Of a stretch of DNA of 46,022 bases, positions 8,088 through 17,091 are shown piece after piece. The stretch spans positions 1 through 46,022 of the forward strand of contig CAKMJT010000040.1 of the NCBI GenBank assembly GCA_927407015.1, in the 5' to 3' direction. The DNA is from an uncultured Proteiniphilum sp. Lineage in GTDB: Bacteria; Bacteroidota; Bacteroidia; Bacteroidales; Dysgonomonadaceae. The translations under genes and the position numbers were made by a program. Under the pieces are notes generated by a model. The model worked only from the letters and a program-made list of their open reading frames with translations. It had not been told where the DNA came from and ran no database searches. Positions within the stretch are counted from its first letter, which is position 1. Every line of letters begins with the position of its first letter.

Positions 8088-8188
8088 TATCGTATGAAAC
8101 GAGCATGTAAACCATTTGCACCCACGTGCATGATTAAAGCGAGTTCCATATGATACCTTTGAAAATAAATAGTTTTAATCATATGAAA
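8088..8188 (+). repeat. ~100-bp inverted repeat, copy A (sucC promoter and leader)
   Basis: This 101-base segment matches the reverse complement of 30337-30435 with about five mismatches and one 2-base gap. The longest perfect block is about 42 bases, starting ACGAGCATGTAAACC. It contains an imperfect hairpin, TGCAC-CCAC-GTGCA (8117-8130), an exact -7 box TACCTTTG (8154-8161) and the sucC start codon at 8183. It does not code for protein. Confidence 0.85.
8154..8161 (+). promoter_or_regulatory. -7 box TACCTTTG for sucCD
   Basis: TACCTTTG is an exact TAnnTTTG box, 21 bases before the sucC ATG. No TTTG -33 box stands 19-21 bases upstream. The box lies inside the ~100-bp repeat and is conserved in its other copy. 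Confidence 0.55.
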
Positions 8189-9328
8189 ATTCATGAATAT
8201 CAGGCAAAAGAATTGTTTGCAACCTACGGGATTCCTGTAGACAAGAGTATCGTGTGCCGATCGGTGGAGGATGCAGTGAAGGCATATACACAGCTGGATT
8301 CGCAAAAAGTGATCGTGAAGGCACAGGTGCATACCGGCGGCAGAGGCAAGGCTGGCGGCGTGAAGCTGGCGAACGATGAGATAGAATTGCGCAGGCACGC
8401 AGCCGCGATACTGGGCATGGATATCAAGGGGTTCACCGTTGATCGCATTCTCGTGGGGCAGGCAGTGAATATCGACAAAGAGTATTATGTCAGCTACGTG
8501 ATCGACAGAAGCACCAAATCGACTATCCTGATGCTGAGCAAGGAGGGAGGCATGGATATCGAGGAGGTGGCGCGGACCACACCGGAGAGGATTCACAAGT
8601 TCGTGATCGATCCCTCCATCGGCGTTCCCGATTTTCTGGCTCGTGAGGCAGCCTTCAAACTGTTTGATGACATCGGCCTGGTGCGACAGGCTGCCGTTAT
8701 CTTCCAAAAGTTATATACGTTATTTGTAGAAACCGATGCATCGCTGGCAGAGATTAATCCGCTGGTAATGACCAAAGAAGGCACGATCATGGCGATTGAT
8801 GCGAAGATGACCTTCGACGACAATGCGCTCTACCGCCATCCGAAGATTGCCGCGCTCAACGAGCCTACCGAAGAGGAGAAGAAGGAGCAGAGCGCCAAGA
8901 GCAAAGGATTCAGCTACGTGCACCTGGGTGGTGAGATTGGCTGCATGGTGAATGGCGCCGGTCTGGCGATGGCCACGATGGACATGATCAAGCTCTACGG
9001 CGGCAACCCTGCCAACTTCCTCGATATCGGCGGGAGCTCCAACCCCACCAAAGTGATTGAGGCAATGAAGCTGCTGCTGAGTGACAGAAACGTGAGAGTG
9101 GTGCTGATCAACATCTTCGGGGGCATCACCCGCTGCGACGATGTGGCAAGGGGTCTGCTGGAAGCATTCCATCAGATCAAGACCGAGGTACCCATTGTGA
9201 TCCGTCTTACCGGCACCAACGAGAAGGAAGGGCGGGCACTGCTGCAGGGCACACATTTTCACGTGGCGGAGACCATGGGTGAAGCAACCCGGAAAGCTGT
9301 GGAACTTACAAATCAACATCAAGACTGA
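8183..9328 (+). CDS. sucC: Succinate-CoA ligase (ADP-forming) subunit beta
   Basis: The start is ATG 8183 (MKIHEYQAKELFATYGIPV), the canonical SucC N-terminus; the product is 381 residues. It is the ATP-grasp beta subunit, which binds the nucleotide and half of the CoA site. It interconverts succinyl-CoA + ADP + Pi with succinate + ATP. Seen are KAQVHTGGRGKAGGVK (ATP-grasp), EINPLV (Mg binding) and NIFGGITRCDDVA. sucD follows after a 14-base gap, so the two form an operon. In fermentative Bacteroidota the complex may serve succinate/propionate metabolism as well as the TCA branch; that is inference. Confidence 0.96.
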   Translation: MKIHEYQAKELFATYGIPVDKSIVCRSVEDAVKAYTQLDSQKVIVKAQVHTGGRGKAGGVKLANDEIELRRHAAAILGMDIKGFTVDRILVGQAVNIDKEYYVSYVIDRSTKSTILMLSKEGGMDIEEVARTTPERIHKFVIDPSIGVPDFLAREAAFKLFDDIGLVRQAAVIFQKLYTLFVETDASLAEINPLVMTKEGTIMAIDAKMTFDDNALYRHPKIAALNEPTEEEKKEQSAKSKGFSYVHLGGEIGCMVNGAGLAMATMDMIKLYGGNPANFLDIGGSSNPTKVIEAMKLLLSDRNVRVVLINIFGGITRCDDVARGLLEAFHQIKTEVPIVIRLTGTNEKEGRALLQGTHFHVAETMGEATRKAVELTNQHQD

Positions 9329-9342
9329 AAAAAAAATAGCAT

Positions 9343-10209
9343 ATGAGTATTCTGATAGATAAAAAGAGCCGGCTGATCGTACAGGGCATTACCGGCCGCG
9401 ACGGAGGTTTCCACGCATCGAAGATGAAAGCTTACGGTACAAACGTGGTTGGCGGCACTTCACCCGGCAAAGCGGGAGAGCAGGTGGATGGCATTCCGGT
9501 GTTCAATACGGTGAGAGATGCCGTGAAGGAGACTGAAGCAGATACATCGGTGATTTTTGTCCCCGCTCCTTTTGCAAAAGATGCCATGATGGAAGCGGCC
9601 GATGCAGGGATAAGGCTGATTGTCTGCATCACGGAAGGTGTAGCCACCCTCGACGTGGTGGAAGCCTACAGCTACATCCTGCGCAAAGGAGCCCGACTGA
9701 TCGGGCCCAACTGCCCCGGACTGATCTCACCGGGCAAAAGTCTGGTGGGAATCATGCCCTCAATGATCTTCAGGGAGGGAAGCACAGGGGTGATCAGCCG
9801 CAGCGGCACGCTCACCTATGAGGTAGTGTATAACCTGACGGAACATGGTATGGGACAATCCACCGCAGTAGGTGTGGGAGGCGACCCCGTGGTGGGACTT
9901 TATTACCGGGAACTGCTGGAGATGTTCGAAAACGACCCCGAGACCGATTCCATCGCCCTCATCGGCGAGATCGGCGGTGACGCGGAGGAGCGTGCCGCGG
10001 AATACATCAGGGATCATGTCACCAAGCCGGTGGCGGTCTTCATTGCCGGGCAGCAGGCGCCCCCGGGCAAGCAGATGGGACATGCCGGCGCCATCATCTC
10101 CAGCGGGTCGGGCACAGCAGCCGAGAAAATCGCCGCCTTCGAAGCGGTCGGTGTGCCGGTGGCCAAAGAACCCGGCCAGATACCGGCACTGTTGAAAATG
10201 CTTCATTAG
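9343..10209 (+). CDS. sucD: Succinate-CoA ligase (ADP-forming) subunit alpha
   Basis: The 288-residue alpha subunit has the expected length. It binds CoA through its N-terminal Rossmann domain ([14 protein letters not shown] near residues 16-29) and carries the phosphorylated histidine. That residue is about H247 in [27 protein letters not shown] and the SRSGTLTYE segment are family motifs. It is the second gene of sucCD. Its TAG stop overlaps the stop of the convergent GH109 gene by 4 bases, with no terminator between them. Confidence 0.96.
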   Translation: MSILIDKKSRLIVQGITGRDGGFHASKMKAYGTNVVGGTSPGKAGEQVDGIPVFNTVRDAVKETEADTSVIFVPAPFAKDAMMEAADAGIRLIVCITEGVATLDVVEAYSYILRKGARLIGPNCPGLISPGKSLVGIMPSMIFREGSTGVISRSGTLTYEVVYNLTEHGMGQSTAVGVGGDPVVGLYYRELLEMFENDPETDSIALIGEIGGDAEERAAEYIRDHVTKPVAVFIAGQQAPPGKQMGHAGAIISSGSGTAAEKIAAFEAVGVPVAKEPGQIPALLKMLH

Positions 10210-11633
10210 TCCGCAAACGCATGCCTGAAACCCTGGGTCTTGTTCCAGTTGCCACGGGTGAAGTCGGGCACCTCCACCGGGGCGCTGTTGTTCTCGATGG
10301 AGATACGGCTCAGTTCGGCCAGCGAACACCACTCTGCCAGGTCATACACGTCCATATCGAGCGGCAAGCCATTACGCAGGCAATATACCAGGCGGTAGTC
10401 CATGATAAAATCCATGCCACCGTGGCCGCCTACCTCTTTGGCTTTCTCTTCCAGCTCCTGATGAATGCGGTGTTTGTATTTTGTCATCAGCGCATCTCTG
10501 ACCTCATTGGAGGCATAGGAGTGCGCGCTCAGGTTTTCATGATCGGGTGTGACACTTTCATCCAGCATCTCCCCCTCCAGTGCGTACCCCTCGTTGGGGT
10601 ATTTGTTGGCGAACCCTTTCGTGCCGCTCACCTGATACATGCGGGTGTAGGGACGAAGAGAAGACACATCGTGCTGTATATGGATGGTTTTCCCCTTCTC
10701 GGTGCGGATCATGGTCATGGTGTGCTGGCCGTTGGCGAATTGGTAGGCGCTGTCGCGATCCATGCCACGTTCTTCGATCAGGTATTCGGGAATGTTGACC
10801 GGCCTGGTATCCATTGACACCAACACGTTCATCTTGTCACCGCGGTGGATATCCAGCACCTGGGCAGCAGGACCCATGCCGTGTGTTGGATACACGTCGC
10901 CGCGAAACTCCTTGTTGTACTGCATGCGCCAGTCTCCCTCGTAAGAATCCCAGAAATCTCTCAGATTATGGATGTAGGCACCTTCTGCATGCAGCACTTC
11001 ACCGAAGAGGCCTTGCTGTGCCATGTTCAGGGTGGTGAGTTCAAAGAAGTCATAGACACAGTTCTCCAGCTGCATGGCATGTTTCTGCGTTTTCTCGGCG
11101 GTGTTGACGACCGACCATATCTCATCGAGCGTCATGGCTGCGGGCACCTCGCACGCTACATGCTTGCCCTGCTCCATAGCATAGACCATCATTTCTGCGT
11201 GATGCTTCCAGTCGGTAGCAATGTAGACAAGGTCCAAATCATCGCGTTCAACCAGTTCTTTCCAGGCCTCCTCGCTGCCGCTGTATGCCGCTGCGCGGGG
11301 CAATCCGGCTTTGTCGAGAATGGTCTGTGCACGCTCCACCCTGTCGGCATGCAGATCACACAGGGCTACGATCTTCGTACCGGGAATGTATGTAAAACGT
11401 TCGACGGCACCCGGGCCACGCATGCCCAATCCGATAAAGCCGACCCGCACCGTGTCAAGCTTCGGGGCTGCTAAACCGAGCACATCCTTTTGTCCGGCGG
11501 GCCGTTCGGGAACATCCGTTTGAATTACATATTGCGCCGGATCATTTTTTACGGGTCTCTTCGTTGAGCCGGAATTGCATGCCGCAAACAGGATCAGTGC
11601 AAACAATAAAAAAGCATTCAGTTTTGTCTTCAT
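10206..11633 (-). CDS. GH109-type NAD-dependent glycosidase lipoprotein (Gfo/Idh/MocA fold)
   Basis: The 475-residue protein starts with a lipoprotein signal ([13 protein letters not shown], acylated Cys about residue 19). A Gfo/Idh/MocA Rossmann domain follows ([17 protein letters not shown]). The usual EKP motif is replaced by [10 protein letters not shown], as in glycoside hydrolase family 109. The C-terminal [20 protein letters not shown] and [12 protein letters not shown] segments are also GH109-like. GH109 enzymes cleave alpha-N-acetylgalactosaminides by NAD-dependent oxidation-elimination-reduction. It would act outside the cytoplasm on glycan-derived sugars. Substrate remains inferred from the family. 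It stands alone and converges with sucD. Confidence 0.85.
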   Translation of the reverse strand: MKTKLNAFLLFALILFAACNSGSTKRPVKNDPAQYVIQTDVPERPAGQKDVLGLAAPKLDTVRVGFIGLGMRGPGAVERFTYIPGTKIVALCDLHADRVERAQTILDKAGLPRAAAYSGSEEAWKELVERDDLDLVYIATDWKHHAEMMVYAMEQGKHVACEVPAAMTLDEIWSVVNTAEKTQKHAMQLENCVYDFFELTTLNMAQQGLFGEVLHAEGAYIHNLRDFWDSYEGDWRMQYNKEFRGDVYPTHGMGPAAQVLDIHRGDKMNVLVSMDTRPVNIPEYLIEERGMDRDSAYQFANGQHTMTMIRTEKGKTIHIQHDVSSLRPYTRMYQVSGTKGFANKYPNEGYALEGEMLDESVTPDHENLSAHSYASNEVRDALMTKYKHRIHQELEEKAKEVGGHGGMDFIMDYRLVYCLRNGLPLDMDVYDLAEWCSLAELSRISIENNSAPVEVPDFTRGNWNKTQGFRHAFAD

Positions 11634-11866
11634 AATAAATATTTTTATAGATAATCACCTCTACTTTAAAAAGAATTCAAATATGAGTCTGCTGTAAAAA
11701 ATCCGAAAATTGACGTTTTGCGACTATAAACATCTGACAATCAGTGTTTTTTCTTGAAAACGACTTTTTCCGGTGGGCTTAAATATACCTCTTTTTTTAG
11801 ACTTTGTTGCTGGTACTACTGGTACAACAGGAATCATCTCCGTTTCCGCGAAAGAAAAAGCGTCTT

Positions 11867-13018
11867 TTATAAACCTTCCAGTGAGCGCTCTCCCACCTTT
11901 TTTGCTCTCATTACGGATTGAAGATCATCGGCATTGATGCCATAGCGCGACGCATCGGGAATACGTAATTCCGTTCCGGCGGGGATCCGGTTGGGATTTT
12001 TAATTCGTGATTTATTCTCGAGGTAAATATAGACCCAAAACTCCCGGTTCCCAAACAGATCCAGCGCCAACAGGCGCAGCGTTTTTCCTTCCCCGAGCCG
12101 TACTTTCTTCGTTTCTTGCAGGGAAGCATTGATTTCCCCTCCCTCAGCGAGGGACGTGCCGTATCGGGTAGTGGTATCGGCCACTGTACGTAAAGTGGTA
12201 TCCGATTGAGGAATAATCAGCCTTTCGGCCTCCGGCCCGGGTTGGTATGCGTCGGTTGTTTCACCTTTTCCGGGTTGCCACCCCCTGAAAAAAAAAAGAC
12301 CGGCCAATGCAATTGCCACGCCACCCATGATGGGAATCCACACAGCGGATGTTTTTTTGCGTTTTGTTCTTTTGTGATCAGGCCTGCGATACCGATCGTC
12401 GCGCACGCAGGGAGTGTCACTTATGTGAGGAGTAACCGGTTTGCCAGCGGGGATGATTTCCGGAAAATCCAAAGATTCGGATGCAGAAACCTCATCAGGC
12501 AGTATCTCCGCCGATTCATCGGATATTTCAGTCGGTGCTGATGTCCGTGTTTCTTCGGATATTTCAGCTGTTTCAACTTCTCCGGGTTTTCCCGGTTCAA
12601 CCTCTTCGTCTTCTCCGGCAATTACTTCCTGAATTCCGGGAAATTCCACGCCCTCATTGAGCAAGGTGGGCTCGAAGTTGGTGAAAGGGCTGTTAACTGA
12701 CTTATTCAGTACCTCATCCGGCGTAAAAAAAAGATTGAAAGTCGAAGACTCCTCTTCTGTTTTCTCTGTGAGCGACTCAAAAACCACCTCCACAGCCGGA
12801 GGCATCAGATATCGCTCATTCGTCTCTCTGTCTCTCAGAATATATTCCGATTGTTTATGGGTAGAGAATTTTCCAAAACCATCGATGATAACAGGGTTGT
12901 TCTCTGCCAGTTCCGCTTTCAGCGCGGAAATCACCGCATCCAATGACTGGGAAACTGCAGTTTCTGTCCACTCGAGGCGTTGTGCAAGTTTGGCAATAAG
13001 GTCTTCGTTTGTCATCAT
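11867..13018 (-). CDS. HU/IHF DNA-binding domain fused to a transmembrane helix and LysM-like domain
   Basis: The 383-residue protein has three parts. Residues 1-~85 are an HU/IHF-type DNA-binding domain (TNEDLIAKLAQRLEW, NPVIIDGFGKFSTHK, PPAVEVVFES). Residues ~86-216 form an acidic, Ser/Pro/Glu-rich linker. A basic stretch (KRTKRKK, 216-222) precedes one membrane helix (225-245, AVWIPIMGGVAIALAGLFFF). The C-terminal ~305-355 segment (VRLGEGKTLRLLALDLFGN, then NPNRIPAGTELRIPD) resembles LysM, a peptidoglycan-binding fold. The topology predicts DNA binding inside and wall contact outside. The gene lies downstream of rimO in the same direction, an order I recall from other Bacteroidales. Function is unknown. 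Confidence 0.8.
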   Translation of the reverse strand: MMTNEDLIAKLAQRLEWTETAVSQSLDAVISALKAELAENNPVIIDGFGKFSTHKQSEYILRDRETNERYLMPPAVEVVFESLTEKTEEESSTFNLFFTPDEVLNKSVNSPFTNFEPTLLNEGVEFPGIQEVIAGEDEEVEPGKPGEVETAEISEETRTSAPTEISDESAEILPDEVSASESLDFPEIIPAGKPVTPHISDTPCVRDDRYRRPDHKRTKRKKTSAVWIPIMGGVAIALAGLFFFRGWQPGKGETTDAYQPGPEAERLIIPQSDTTLRTVADTTTRYGTSLAEGGEINASLQETKKVRLGEGKTLRLLALDLFGNREFWVYIYLENKSRIKNPNRIPAGTELRIPDASRYGINADDLQSVMRAKKVGERSLEGL

Positions 13019-13060
13019 AACTAATTTGATGATTTAATAATTTGATGATTAACCGTTTGA
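13019..13060. repeat. Low-complexity AATTTGATGATTTAAT tract before the HU-fusion gene
   Basis: The rimO/HU-fusion spacer consists of imperfect copies of TTTGATGAT and TAATTTGATGATT. Similar wording occurs between the two tRNA genes (18660-18732). No promoter or terminator is recognisable in it. Confidence 0.5.
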
Positions 13061-13081
13061 ATAAATATCAGCCAATCCGGT

Positions 13082-14380
13082 TTATACTTCCAAACTGCCG
13101 AAGAGATCAAAAGGCATGGCCGATGTTATTTTCACATCATAGAAATCACCGACCGATAATTGCCGGTCTTTGGATATAAGCACTTCGCCATCCACTTCGG
13201 GTGAATCGAATTCGGTGCGGCCGATATAAAATTCTTCATCCTCCCTGTCGACAATCACTTTCAGGGTCTTTCCCACCTTTGCCTCGTTTACCGAAAGGGC
13301 AATCTCTTCCTGTACCTCCATCAACCGGTCCATTCTCTCCTGCTTCACCGCTGCGGGGATGTCATCGGTGTAATGTTTATCGTTATAGGTATCCTCCTCG
13401 TGTGAGTAGGGGAAGGCACCCAATCGCTCAAAACGGGTTAACCGGACGAAACCGAGCAGCTCCTCAAAATCGGCCTCCGTTTCGCCGGGATGGCCCACCA
13501 TCATCGTGGTGCGAAGATGGATGCCGGGCACCTCATCCCGGAAGCGTTGTATCAGGTCGATGGTTTGCTGTTTGGTGATGTTGCGCCGCATCAGCAGCAG
13601 CATGTTGTCGCTAATGTGCTGCAGGGCAATGTCGAGGTAGTTGCAGACATTGTCTCTTTCACGCATCACCCGCAACAGGTCAGTGGGAAAGTGAGCCGGG
13701 TAGGCATAATGCAACCGGATCCACGCCACTCCTTTTATATCGGACACTCTTTCAATCAGCTCGGGCAATTTCATCGATCTGTAGAGATCAAGACCGTAGT
13801 AGGTGAGGTCCTGCGCGATAAACTGAAACTCCTTCACCCCACCGGCCACCAGGTGACGGATCTCTTCTTCGATCTGCTCCATGGGACGTGACTTGTATTT
13901 CCCTGTTATCAGGGGGATGGAGCAGTAGGAACAGGTTCTGTCACATCCCTCCGATATTTTCACGTAAGCATAATGCGGGGGGGTGGAGAGAGAACGATCG
14001 TATTCCAGCTCTTTATAATAAGATTTGCCCAAGTCGGCAATCAGATTTTTCCAGTCGAACTTGCCGTAAAACTTGTCCACCTCCGGGATCTCGTCCGTCA
14101 ACTCCTGCCTGTACCGCTCCGAGAGGCATCCCATCACATAGAGCTTTTTGAGTTTATTTCGCTTTTTCGCTTCGGCAAAAGTGAGGATCATATTGACAGA
14201 TTCCTCCTTGGCATCACCGATGAAGCCACAGGTATTGATGACGGCGATATCGCCCCGTGCCTCTTCGGGGTCATGCGCTATGGTATACCCGTTGGCAACC
14301 AGCTGGCGCATCAGCAACTCAGAATCCACCAGGTTTTTGGAACAACCCAGTGTCACCACATCTATTTTGTTTTTGATCAT
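13082..14380 (-). CDS. rimO: Ribosomal protein S12 methylthiotransferase RimO
   Basis: The 432-residue product is a radical-SAM methylthiotransferase that modifies the conserved Asp of ribosomal protein S12. The N-terminal UPF0004 domain holds C13, C51 and C85 (LGCSKNLVDSELL, NTCGFIGDA, MGCLSER) for one 4Fe-4S cluster. C146xxxC150xxC153 (EGCDRTCSYCSIP) binds the radical-SAM cluster. A C-terminal TRAM domain (GKTLKVIVDRED) completes it. LGCSKNLVDSE is characteristic of RimO rather than MiaB. It lies between ftsY and the HU-fusion gene on the same strand and is probably co-transcribed with ftsY (118-base gap). Confidence 0.96.
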   Translation of the reverse strand: MIKNKIDVVTLGCSKNLVDSELLMRQLVANGYTIAHDPEEARGDIAVINTCGFIGDAKEESVNMILTFAEAKKRNKLKKLYVMGCLSERYRQELTDEIPEVDKFYGKFDWKNLIADLGKSYYKELEYDRSLSTPPHYAYVKISEGCDRTCSYCSIPLITGKYKSRPMEQIEEEIRHLVAGGVKEFQFIAQDLTYYGLDLYRSMKLPELIERVSDIKGVAWIRLHYAYPAHFPTDLLRVMRERDNVCNYLDIALQHISDNMLLLMRRNITKQQTIDLIQRFRDEVPGIHLRTTMMVGHPGETEADFEELLGFVRLTRFERLGAFPYSHEEDTYNDKHYTDDIPAAVKQERMDRLMEVQEEIALSVNEAKVGKTLKVIVDREDEEFYIGRTEFDSPEVDGEVLISKDRQLSVGDFYDVKITSAMPFDLFGSLEV

Positions 14381-14498
14381 CTATGCAATATCAATATCTT
14401 ACGGTGTGATCACGATTATTATCTCTTTCGTACTCAGTAGGTCTCCTTTCCGGAAAAAATCCTGCAAAAGGGTTGCCGTATCGAAGCTGTTTTTGGTT

Positions 14499-15452
14499 TT
14501 ACTCACCAAACAGTGAATCAACAAACTCTTTTCTGCGGAACACCTGCAGATCGTCCATCCCCTCGCCCAGTCCGATATACTTCACGGGGATCTTAAACTG
14601 GTCTGAAATGCCAATCACCACGCCGCCTTTGGCCGTACCGTCGAGCTTGGTGATGGCCAGTGCCGTTACTTCCGTGGCAGCAGTAAACTGTTTGGCCTGT
14701 TCAAAGGCATTCTGCCCGGTAGAGCCATCCAGTACCAGGAGCACTTCGTGAGGAGCATCGGGGACAATTTTTCCCATCACATTCTTGATCTTGGTGAGTT
14801 CGTTCATCAGGTTAATCTTGTTGTGCAGACGACCGGCGGTATCAATGATAACCACATCAGCATTGTGTGCCATGGCCGAGCTGACAGCATCGAAGGCTAC
14901 TGATGCAGGATCAGATCCCATTTTCTGTTTGATTACCGGCACCCCTACTCTCTGGCCCCATATGGCGATCTGCTCCACAGCCGCGGCGCGGAAGGTGTCG
15001 GCGGCACCGAGATACACGGATAATCCTTTTTGCTTGAACTGATGGGCTAATTTCCCGATGGTGGTTGTTTTTCCCACACCGTTCACACCCACGACCATGA
15101 TGACGTATGGTTTACGGTCATCGGGAAGCGAGAATTCCGACTGATCGTCGCTGTTATTTTCGGTGAGCAACTGAACGATCTCATCACGCAGGATCGTTGT
15201 GAGCTCATCGGTGCTTACATATTTGTCACGGGCCACGCGTGCTTCAATCCGCTCTATGATCTTCAGCGTTGTATCCACACCCACATCGGAGGAGACCAGC
15301 ACTTCTTCCAGTTCGTCGAGCAGATCGTCATCGACCTTCGATTTACCGGCAACGGCACGGGTGATCTTCGAGAAAAAACTATCTTTCGTTTTCTCGAGAC
15401 CTTTATCCAGTGTGTCTTTTTTCCCTTTCGAGAATCTGTCAAAAAAACCCAT
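14499..15452 (-). CDS. ftsY: Signal recognition particle receptor FtsY
   Basis: The 317-residue protein is a short FtsY, lacking the long acidic A domain of enterobacteria. It is the membrane-associated SRP receptor GTPase that delivers ribosome-nascent chain complexes to SecYEG. The helical N domain (~25-100) is followed by the G domain with VVGVNGVGKTTTIGKLAHQ (P-loop), DTFRAAAVEQ, IDTAGRLHNK and ITKLDGTAKGG. It is followed by rimO and preceded by a minus-strand terminator (15521-15557) that separates it from the ribosomal-protein genes. Confidence 0.96.
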   Translation of the reverse strand: MGFFDRFSKGKKDTLDKGLEKTKDSFFSKITRAVAGKSKVDDDLLDELEEVLVSSDVGVDTTLKIIERIEARVARDKYVSTDELTTILRDEIVQLLTENNSDDQSEFSLPDDRKPYVIMVVGVNGVGKTTTIGKLAHQFKQKGLSVYLGAADTFRAAAVEQIAIWGQRVGVPVIKQKMGSDPASVAFDAVSSAMAHNADVVIIDTAGRLHNKINLMNELTKIKNVMGKIVPDAPHEVLLVLDGSTGQNAFEQAKQFTAATEVTALAITKLDGTAKGGVVIGISDQFKIPVKYIGLGEGMDDLQVFRRKEFVDSLFGE

Positions 15453-15520
15453 AACGCAGTGAATATTTAAAAAGTGTGAGGCAGCTGCTGTAATCGATGC
15501 AAATCTACGAAATAGTCAAT

Positions 15521-15557
15521 AAAAAAACTTCCCTGAGTTTACACACAGGGAAGCTTT
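15521..15557 (-). terminator. Rho-independent terminator after rpmB-rpmG-DUF4295
   Basis: On the minus strand CTTCCCTG and CAGGGAAG form an 8-bp stem around a 10-base loop, followed directly by a run of seven T. It lies ~90 bases after the DUF4295 stop and ~70 bases before the ftsY start, so it should end the ribosomal-protein transcript, or attenuate entry into ftsY. Confidence 0.8.
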
Positions 15558-15648
15558 TAGATATTTTTAACCGACCTACTCCATCAGCAATGGCAATCTT
15601 AAACCTGTTTACTTTTGCCAAGCTGAGAATAAGTTGTCTTCATGAAAT

Positions 15649-15810
15649 CTATTTCGAAAAATAATCCTTTACCTGGTCGTTCAGGATCATCTCTTCTCTG
15701 AAGCTGTATGCACCAGTCTTGGGCGATTTCACCATTTTGATTACTTTGGTATGACTGCGCCCTGTGGTTGTATGTTTATCGCGGAATCCCGCAACTGCTT
15801 TCTTTGCCAT
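15649..15810 (-). CDS. DUF4295-family small basic protein
   Basis: This 53-residue gene is read from ATG 15810 to TAG 15649. The protein begins MAKKAVAGFRDKHTTTGRSH and ends NDQVKDYFSK. It is a short, basic protein conserved in Bacteroidota next to rpmG and matches what I know as DUF4295. Its position directly after L28 and L33, with a 14-base gap to rpmG, suggests a ribosome-associated role, but the function is not known. Confidence 0.88.
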   Translation of the reverse strand: MAKKAVAGFRDKHTTTGRSHTKVIKMVKSPKTGAYSFREEMILNDQVKDYFSK

Positions 15811-15824
15811 AGTTTATCTTTTTT

Positions 15825-16013
15825 TTACTTGATTTCCTTGTGTACAGTCATTTTCTTCAGCACAGGATTGTATTTTTTCAATTCCAACCGTTCTGTGGTG
15901 TTCTTTCTGTTCTTTGTCGTAATATATCTGGAAGTGCCGGGCATGCCGCTCGCTTTGTGTTCTGTACATTCCAGAATCACCTGCACCCTGTTTCCTTTTG
16001 CTTTTTTTGCCAT
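15825..16013 (-). CDS. rpmG: 50S ribosomal protein L33
   Basis: The 62-residue protein [20 protein letters not shown]... [23 protein letters not shown] is bacterial L33, a small large-subunit protein near the E site. It has a single Cys in the ECTEH segment and no CxxC pair, so it is the zinc-free type. It lies in the rpmB-rpmG-DUF4295 operon with 19 bases to rpmB. Confidence 0.96.
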   Translation of the reverse strand: MAKKAKGNRVQVILECTEHKASGMPGTSRYITTKNRKNTTERLELKKYNPVLKKMTVHKEIK

Positions 16014-16032
16014 TGCTGCTTTCTCCTACTCG

Positions 16033-16272
16033 TTAAGCGTTTAAAAATCCTTTGGCAGCGGCTTGTTTCAAGGCTGCATTCAATCCAATTTTATTGACAG
16101 TGCGCAATCCGGATGCTGAGATGTTCAAACTGATCCAGCAATCTTCTTCCACCCAAAAAAATTTCTTCGTGAACAAATTGACGTTGAATTTGCGTTTCGT
16201 TCTCTTGTTAGAGTGAGAAACGTTGTTTCCAACCATTGCTCTCTTTCCTGTTATTTGACAAATCTTAGACAT
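16033..16272 (-). CDS. rpmB: 50S ribosomal protein L28
   Basis: The 79-residue protein [29 protein letters not shown] is L28, with the usual NVSHSNxRTKRxFxxN signature and the [12 protein letters not shown] segment. It is the first gene of the operon. A very good Bacteroidota promoter stands ~60 bases upstream (16339-16370). Confidence 0.97.
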   Translation of the reverse strand: MSKICQITGKRAMVGNNVSHSNKRTKRKFNVNLFTKKFFWVEEDCWISLNISASGLRTVNKIGLNAALKQAAAKGFLNA

Positions 16273-16338
16273 TGCTATATAGTGTATTTTATTGTTTACG
16301 TTCTCTTCGGAACAGCATCATCCCGACAAATCAGGGCG

Positions 16339-16370
16339 CAAAATTAAGTATAGTTTTTTAATTTACCAAA
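16339..16370 (-). promoter_or_regulatory. Promoter TTTG-N20-TAATTTTG for rpmB operon
   Basis: On the minus strand a TTTG box (16370-16367) is followed after exactly 20 bases by TAATTTTG (16346-16339). Both elements and their spacing fit the Bacteroidota housekeeping promoter consensus. Transcription would begin near 16332, about 60 bases before the L28 start. Confidence 0.75.
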
Positions 16371-16530
16371 GTTTTCGGCAAATTAATTTCGCTATAATTT
16401 TGACAAAATCAGATATTTTCCTCCACTGTCCGTGTTTTCGCACCTTCTTTTTTACTTCACAGCCACTGAATGAAAATGCTCATTAAAAATATTCTTTCCT
16501 TTCAAAAAAAATATCGGAAAGACCGTCTCT

Positions 16531-17091
16531 TTAAAATACCGCGGAGAGCTCCGAATAAAGATTGTTCAGAAACCGGAGGGTCTCTGTCCTGGCATTGGTA
16601 CTCCATTCGCCCTCTGTGCCGGCAGCATTCACCGCCTGATCGGTGACAGTCTGCTCAGCCGTGAAGACTTTCGGGAAAAAGGAGGCACCATCTTTCTGTA
16701 CACTCTGGTAGGTGATATCACGAACCACCAGCATACATCCCGCATTGGCGATGGTTGCATCGAAACGGTAATTCATCATCACTTTCTCACGAACCCCTGC
16801 CTTATTTACAGGCAGCAGCAGTTCGGCCTTTGAACTGACAGTGACGGTACGGGCTTTATCATCGAAACGTATCCCCGACAGTAAAGGACTACCGGTGAAC
16901 TTATCCTTACTCCATTTTTGCAGGAGGGCGTACTTTTGATCGGCTGTCAATCCCTGATCGGCAATGATAAACTGCTCAAATACCACTTTCCCGTTGACTA
17001 CAGGTACAGAAGTAAAACCGGCATCGATCTGTCCCTCCATACTAAACAGGCTGATAATTAAAAGGCTTAATGTCAGATAATATTTCTTCAT
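16531..17091 (-). CDS. Exported DUF4468-family protein
   Basis: Starting at ATG 17091 gives 186 residues with a signal peptide (MKKYYLTLSLLIISLFSMEGQ). The mature part begins with VVNGKVVFEQFIIADQGLTADQKYALLQKW and later KAELLLPVNKAG and MMNYRFDATIANAGCMLVVRDITY. This is the pattern of DUF4468, a TBP-like-fold domain common in exported Bacteroidota proteins. No function is established. It is a single gene, diverging from the TPR membrane protein gene. A minus-strand TACGTTTG at 17218-17225 is a possible -7 box. Confidence 0.8.
   Translation of the reverse strand: MKKYYLTLSLLIISLFSMEGQIDAGFTSVPVVNGKVVFEQFIIADQGLTADQKYALLQKWSKDKFTGSPLLSGIRFDDKARTVTVSSKAELLLPVNKAGVREKVMMNYRFDATIANAGCMLVVRDITYQSVQKDGASFFPKVFTAEQTVTDQAVNAAGTEGEWSTNARTETLRFLNNLYSELSAVF

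Noticed and set aside
9760..10332. 190-codon frame antisense to sucD
   Set aside because: It lies fully opposite conserved sucD and GH109 codons, with Cys/His/Gly-rich composition typical of antisense frames.
14405..14412. GTGATCAC palindrome upstream of rimO, as a CRP-type site
   Set aside because: The 8-base palindrome lacks the spacer of a CRP/FNR site and is short enough to occur by chance.
14478..14505. TTTGGT/ACCAAA hairpin at the ftsY stop, as a terminator
   Set aside because: The stem has only 6 bp and no T-run follows on the minus strand.
16495..16530. CTTTCC/GGAAAG hairpin after the DUF4468 gene, as a terminator
   Set aside because: The T-run is in the loop rather than after the stem, so it does not fit the terminator pattern.
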